Under the pieces are notes generated by a model that saw only the letters and a program-made list of their open reading frames with translations, made no database searches and was not told the DNA's origin. A program made the position numbers and the translations under genes. This document shows positions 59,218 to 64,000 of a DNA stretch of 64,000 bases, one piece after another. Origin of the DNA: Molossus alvarezi (taxonomy: Eukaryota > Chordata > Mammalia > Chiroptera > Molossidae); the NCBI GenBank assembly GCA_037176705.1, contig CM073886.1:6572001-6636000 (forward strand). The letters are read 5' to 3'. How positions within the stretch are numbered: position 1 is the stretch's first letter; each line of letters begins with the position of its first letter.

Positions 59218-59821
59218 CTCGGGTTGGCAAACTGCAGCCCATGCGCCGAAATCAGCCCATTGACTATTTTTGTACAACCTACACTCTAAGAATATTTTCT
59301 ACATTTCTAATGGTTGAAAATTAAATAATATCCAATAATATTTCATGACACATAAAAATAAGAAATTCAAATTTCAGCACCTATAATTTTGAATGCTGCC
59401 AATAAAAAATGTATGGAAATTTGTTTTCTCTCATTATATACATACCTAACTAGTACCCTTGATTTTGCTGCCTACCCTGCCAAGCCTAAAATTTACTGTC
59501 TGGCCCTTTACAGAGAAAATAGAGTTTGCTGCCCTGACCAGTTTGGCTAAGTGGTTAGAGCATAAGCCCGCATACTGAAAGTCATGGGTTCAATTCCCGG
59601 TCACGGGCACGTGCCTGGGTTGCAGGTTCAATGCCTGGCCCTGGTCAGGGTTGTGCAGGAGACAATCAATTGATGTGTCTCTCTCACGTCGATGTTTCTT
59701 TCTCTCTCTTTCTCCCTCCCTTCCACTCTACCAAAAAATCCATGGAAAAATATCCTCTGGTGAGGATTAACAACAATAACAACAACAACAACAACAACAA
59801 AGTTAAGTCTGCTGATCCCTG
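59218..59821. mobile_element. hAT-type DNA transposon remnant with nested SINE
   Basis: 'gggttggcaaactgcagccc' at the left and 'ctggccctttacagagaaaa' then 'aagtctgctgatccctg' at the right are the paired ends of a common hAT (Charlie-type) non-autonomous element; about 10 of 17 terminal bases still pair. The exact family name is not certain. Confidence 0.7.
59532..59805 (+). mobile_element. Ves-type SINE inside the hAT element
   Basis: Forward copy whose tail ends in an AAC/ACA repeat. agtttgctg (59523-59531) and agtctgctg (59806-59814) are the target copies, so it split off the last bases of the hAT element. Confidence 0.88.
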
Positions 59822-60202
59822 CTATATCTCACTGAATAAATGTATAGAAAGGCATAACATTCTGTTTCTGGCAGTACCCATCTGTTTTTCTAAGGGTATC
59901 GAATTGCTTTTCTTTTTCTTGCACTATTTGCCTGTCTCATAGACTCTTCATCTGATCAGGTATTCTGTCGGGTCATCTTTTCTTTCCTGGCGAGTTCTCG
60001 TCTCCTTCTTTGCTCAGGTCCTCTTTGGCCTTTCTCAGAGGGGTGCAGAGGTTGAAAGAAAGTACGCGAGACCCCCTCTCTCTAATGCTCTCCAGGCAAA
60101 GGCAGCCCCTGACCAAGTACACAGGAAATAATATCTGTTGGGGCTGGAAAGAGAAGAAAACTTTGGGAGTCAGTGTTATGATGGCAATAAAAAGACATGG
60201 CA

Positions 60203-60412
60203 CCAGCCCTGGCCAGCATGGCTCAGTTCGCCGGGCGTCATCCTGCGCACCGAAGGGTTGCTGGTTAGATCCCTGTCAGGGCACATGCCCGGGTTGCAGG
60301 CTCGATCCCTGCTGAGGGGCGTGCAGGACGCAGCGATCAATGTTCCACTCTCACGTTGATGTTTCTCTCTCTTCCTCTCTCTCTAAAAACCAGTAAAAAT
60401 CTTTTTTAAAAA
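60203..60412 (+). mobile_element. Ves-type SINE, divergent copy
   Basis: 'agccctggccagcatggctc', 'gggttgctggttagatccct' and 'atgtttctctctcttcctct', ending in a short A-rich tail. Confidence 0.87.
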
Positions 60413-61029
60413 AGAAATGACCCTAGAGAGAGATTAGAGGGACGGAATCAGACATCGCAGCTGCCGAGTGGGCGAGCGTGAAGAGCTGGTGCTCCGCAGG
60501 AGGGCGCCCCTCCCTGTAGCTCCGTGGGTAAGCTTCACCTGGGGTGACACTTAGAATTACGACTGCAGGTGGAAACCGAAGACAAAAGTACAGAAGAGCC
60601 GGCAAAAACCCAGTGAATGCAAGGAGGAACGTGGCAGAACCTGAAGGACCAGTGACACTGCCTGGCAAGGGGCAGAGACGCTGGTGACAACTGGGGAAAA
60701 GCAGAGCTGAAGGAGGAGGAGGAGAATCAGGACGTGGTAGCACTGTGAGGGTCTCCCGAGGCTTCTCCCAAGTGCAGACAGACAGCAAGGTGCAGACTAG
60801 AAGCTCTCTGGTCTTCTGGTGCTTTGCAAGGCAGGAGGCTCCCCTGGGGGGGCCGCTGGTTTGCACGAGGAGCCCAGTTCCAGGGTAGGTCTGCCCATCC
60901 TCCTGGGATCAGTAAGCAGGGAGATACCAATATGGATCCTCACATCTGCCTCCGAAGAAGCTGTAGAAGGAGAGGCTGGGCCACGGGAATCCCAGAAAGA
61001 GATGACAAGGAAATATCAAAAATAAAAAA

Positions 61030-61500
61030 TAGCCAACACTTAATGAACACCTTCCCTGTGCCAAGCTATGATTACTGGGGCAGACGGAGCACACATTTCT
61101 AGGCTTACCCCTGAGTATTTACGTAGGTATTTAATAGGCACATACCACGTGCCAGGCACGGTTCTACCTGACACACGGCATTCAGTCCTCGTGAGCTCAG
61201 GAGGTACATACCTCGATCGTCCCGATTTACAGACGAGGATGCGGACACCCAGAGGGTCGTAGTGAGAGGCAGAGCTGGTTCCAACCCTGTCTGTGCTGCC
61301 TCTCGTCCCTCCACTCCACGCACCTGGGTAAGCAGGTGCAGCTGAACCTCCTACCAGCGCTGTGCGCTGCTACAGGCCTGTTCCGCCAACAAGGAAACGG
61401 GGGCTCAGAGAAGGCAAGTAGCTCGCACGTCACCTGCTGGTGGTGCCGGGCTGGGGTGGAACGAAAGCTTCGCCTGAACCACTGTACTCACTGCCTCGTC
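61030..61500 (-). repeat. Two reverse MIR fragments
   Basis: 61030-61300 contains 'cgtgccaggcacggttctac' and 'gatttacagacgaggatgcg'. 61340-61500 contains 'gggggctcagagaaggcaag'. Both follow the complement of the MIR core. Confidence 0.65.
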
Positions 61501-61589
61501 CGGGGCCCAGCGCGGTGTGCCGGGGCTTCCCCGACCGCCCGCTCCGGGGCCCAGCGCCGTGTGCCGGGGCTTCTCCGACCCGCCCGCTC
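61501..61589. repeat. Tandem duplication, 44-45-bp unit x2
   Basis: 'cggggcccagcgcggtgtgc' and the following 24 bases repeat once with three small changes. CpG-rich. Confidence 0.92.
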
Positions 61590-64000
61590 CTGGGTCCAGT
61601 GTCAGTCACGCTCTGAACCACTCAACGACCAGAAATACACAAAAAGGAACACACCCAACTTCTGCCAATGTTTATCTCAAATCCAGAAAGCACAGTCAGG
61701 GACAAGGCATGGTAAAAGTAACACGATTTAAATGCAGCACCAGGCTGCAAACGAACAGCACCTCTGGAGACCAAATACAAATTTTATAAAAAGGTAACAC
61801 CAGCCATCAAAACAGAAGTTTTTTTCCCAGAGTGTCTGATGGGGTACAGGTGAGCAGACCCCCTGAGAGTCCGGCCTCTTCTAGAATGAAGGCAGGTGTT
61901 TGCAAACTCCGGGGTGCCGAGACGTCTGTGGCTGCCCCCTTCCTGAGGACTAAACTTGGGAACATCACGTATTTGAGTTCTAGACTGTGTCGAGCAGGAG
62001 TCAAGATTTCTATCTGGTAACTCTGTGACTTAGGGGTTGCAACCGGTTCTAATGCAGCACACGGAGGGCCAGCGCCCTCTTGGAAGACCACCAAACTCCC
62101 GCCAGGCCTGCCTTGGACCACGTCCCTCCGGGTCTGGTTCCCAGCAACCGTGGTCTGGATAGTCCCGAAATGGGCAGCCGAGACGAGCGTGGAGCAGGAA
62201 CACCCGGCATCCTCGGTCCACCTTTAAGGTGCGTACAGTGGAGAGGCCCTGGCCGAGCCTATGTCGTCATCGAAATACTCCTGTCTACACATGTCCCTGA
62301 CCAGCAGCCTGGAAGCAGAGCCTGCACAGAGCACACGCTCAGTGGACAGTCACCGAATCTGTTGCTTGAGGTAATTCAGTCACCTTGAGCTTCTCCTAGA
62401 GACCTACACTAATCCCCAGCAATCGCTCTCCGCTCTTAGGTGCTTGCAAAGCACCTTTTAAATACCACGCTCCAGCCCTGCACAGTGTTTCCAGTTGTCG
62501 GCGGGGCAGGAGCCTGTAGCTTGAGGTAGTCTGACTACATAGTCTTGAAAATCTCAGTGTTGTTTCTCCACCCCTTATTTTCCATCTTTTCCTCAGAGAT
62601 TATTCAGAGTAGTTCAGTCTCATTTAGAAATTCCCTCAACACTCTGGTGCAAACCCGGGGAAGCGAAGAGAAAACATGTTGTGCGGACATATTGTGCACA
62701 CGTCCAGCAGACACTGTTTCTGTTCTTCGGGCCTAAGATTCTGTACATATTTAGTTACCTGCATGTTTAGGAAACGGAACTTCCACCATTCTGCATTCCG
62801 CAGCATATGCCATTCAGCATCGTGCAGAACTGCCTGCAAATGCAACCCTACCTGCCTGTTAAATTAAAGCGAGTCCAAAAATCACGGTGTCTTCCATCTA
62901 CCTCATCTGTTATACGATCCCACTGTCACCTGTGGAAATTGGTTTTGGCAAAGAGCAGTTAATGTAGATGCATACTTTCAGCAAATCATTTTCACCCTTC
63001 GCCAATTACAGGGCAGCAGAACCAATGAACTGTTTATCAGCTTAAAATGCCTTAAAATATGTACTAGCAAGTTAGTCTCAGTTTTTCCAAATAGCACTTT
63101 TCACCAAAGACAAGTATGGCTCACAATCGAAGGGCTCTAAGTGTTTAGAGAAAAATAAAAAGATCAAATCAAGAGTCAGTGATGTCAGTCTGAGTCCAGT
63201 TCTGCCACACAGCATAGCAATTGCTCCTTTCTGCTTTTTCACTCCGTGGTGAGCGATGGCTTAGCTTCCAAGCGGTGGGGAGGTGACAGTGGTTGGGTTC
63301 CAAGAGACACTCAGGTCTGAACCAAGGAAAATTCTGTCTGGGCCTCCTCCAAAGACAATTACCCAGGTAGAGCCCCGGGCTCGGCGGCAGTGACCTTCCA
63401 TCCTTGGGGAGTGGAGCCCTAGCCCAGCGCCTGCCCCGAGGCAAGACGGCGGCCGGGTGGGAAGGAGGATGAAACGTGAACAGTGTGGTCAAGGGAGGGT
63501 TCCCTGAGCAGGTGACAGCTAATCCAAGTACGAAGGAGATGAGGAGCAGCCAGGTGGCCCTCGAGGGCGGGGTGCTCCAGGCAGAAGGAACACTGAGTCT
63601 GAAGAGGGGAGTGAGGGGAGAGACATGGACCACCGAGGGTGCTGGAGGCCAGGTCGTGTAGGGGCTTGAGGGAAGCTGTGAGGACTCGGGCGCCCAGGGC
63701 CATGGGTCCGGCAGTTTGCCAGGTCTGCGTTTTCACCCCCACTGCTCGGCAGAGGAGCACCTCCTGTGACCTCCCTGCTCCCCAGGCAGCACGTCTGCTC
63801 TGGTCTGGACCACCTCTGCCCGCCCCTGGCTCCTCCGACGGACACCATGGAATCGCTTCTCTTCAGCACTGTCGTCCTTCTTCCCCGAACACAGCCCCAC
63901 ATTGTTTTCGGTATTATTTCTCCTTGTGGGGAAAAGGGGTAAGAAAACGACAACAGTGTGGAAGTTTCTCACGCTCGCTGAGTCTTAGGGTGGTGTCCTC

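Larger units (their letters stand above)
51023..64000 (+). other. CACNG3: CACNG3 intron 1 (partial)
   Basis: Starts with GTATTT. I looked for exon 2 (which continues with the AFRGVCKKIDHFPED region) and did not find it. Repeats are listed separately. Stretches 51130-52340, 52480-53950, 54780-55110, 55390-57420, 58050-58720, 60420-61020 and 61600-64000 hold nothing I can name, apart from C/G runs such as 56348-56363. Confidence 0.85.

Noticed and set aside
51023..64000. Search for CACNG3 exon 2
   Set aside because: No sequence encoding the FRGVCKKIDHFPED region was seen; intron 1 appears to run past the window.

Overview
The window is genomic DNA from a bat, most likely a vespertilionid or other yangochiropteran. 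It carries about 17 copies of a tRNA-derived SINE with the head 'CCCTGGCC..TTTGGCTCAG.GGTTAGAG', a GGTTCGATTCC-type B box, a CT-rich middle and an 'ATCCTC.GGTGAGGATTAA' tail. This is the Ves family known from microbats. L1 and HAL1-type LINEs and a mariner-like miniature element fit the same lineage. No prokaryotic genes, rRNA, genuine tRNA gene or CRISPR array was seen.

Layout. 1-12336 is intron of PRKCB (protein kinase C beta, + strand); the last exon shared by all isoforms is not in the window. 12337-12552 is the PKC beta-II-specific exon (52 codons plus stop, then 57 nt of UTR before a GT donor). 12553-17885 is the intron between the two alternative exons. 17886-18038 encodes the beta-I-specific C-terminus, followed by a 3'UTR to about 18530. 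About 18.5-49.7 kb is intergenic DNA made largely of repeats, including a HAL1-like element broken by a younger L1 and a SINE at 39.25-44.0 kb. 49.7-50.8 kb is the GC-rich promoter/5'UTR of CACNG3 (TARP gamma-3, + strand), with two identical copies of an RE1/REST-like site and an alternating purine-pyrimidine tract. 50812-51022 is the first coding exon of CACNG3. 51023-64000 is CACNG3 intron 1. The order PRKCB then CACNG3, same strand, matches the human 16p12 neighbourhood.

How the genes work. The two PRKCB exons are homologous alternatives that each supply a complete V5 tail (turn and hydrophobic phosphorylation motifs); the choice between them decides PKC beta-II versus beta-I. CACNG3 exon 1 encodes the N-terminus, first membrane helix and first part of the extracellular loop of an AMPA-receptor auxiliary subunit. 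The RE1-like sites suggest that REST silences it outside neurons.

Only about 520 coding bases are firmly supported in 64 kb. I see no new gene system. The most useful leads are the duplicated RE1-like element, a perfect 17-bp inverted repeat just after the beta-II exon, a composite insertion inside the HAL1 5' region, a 133-bp mariner-type element, and two neighbouring minisatellites that share a 40-bp period.
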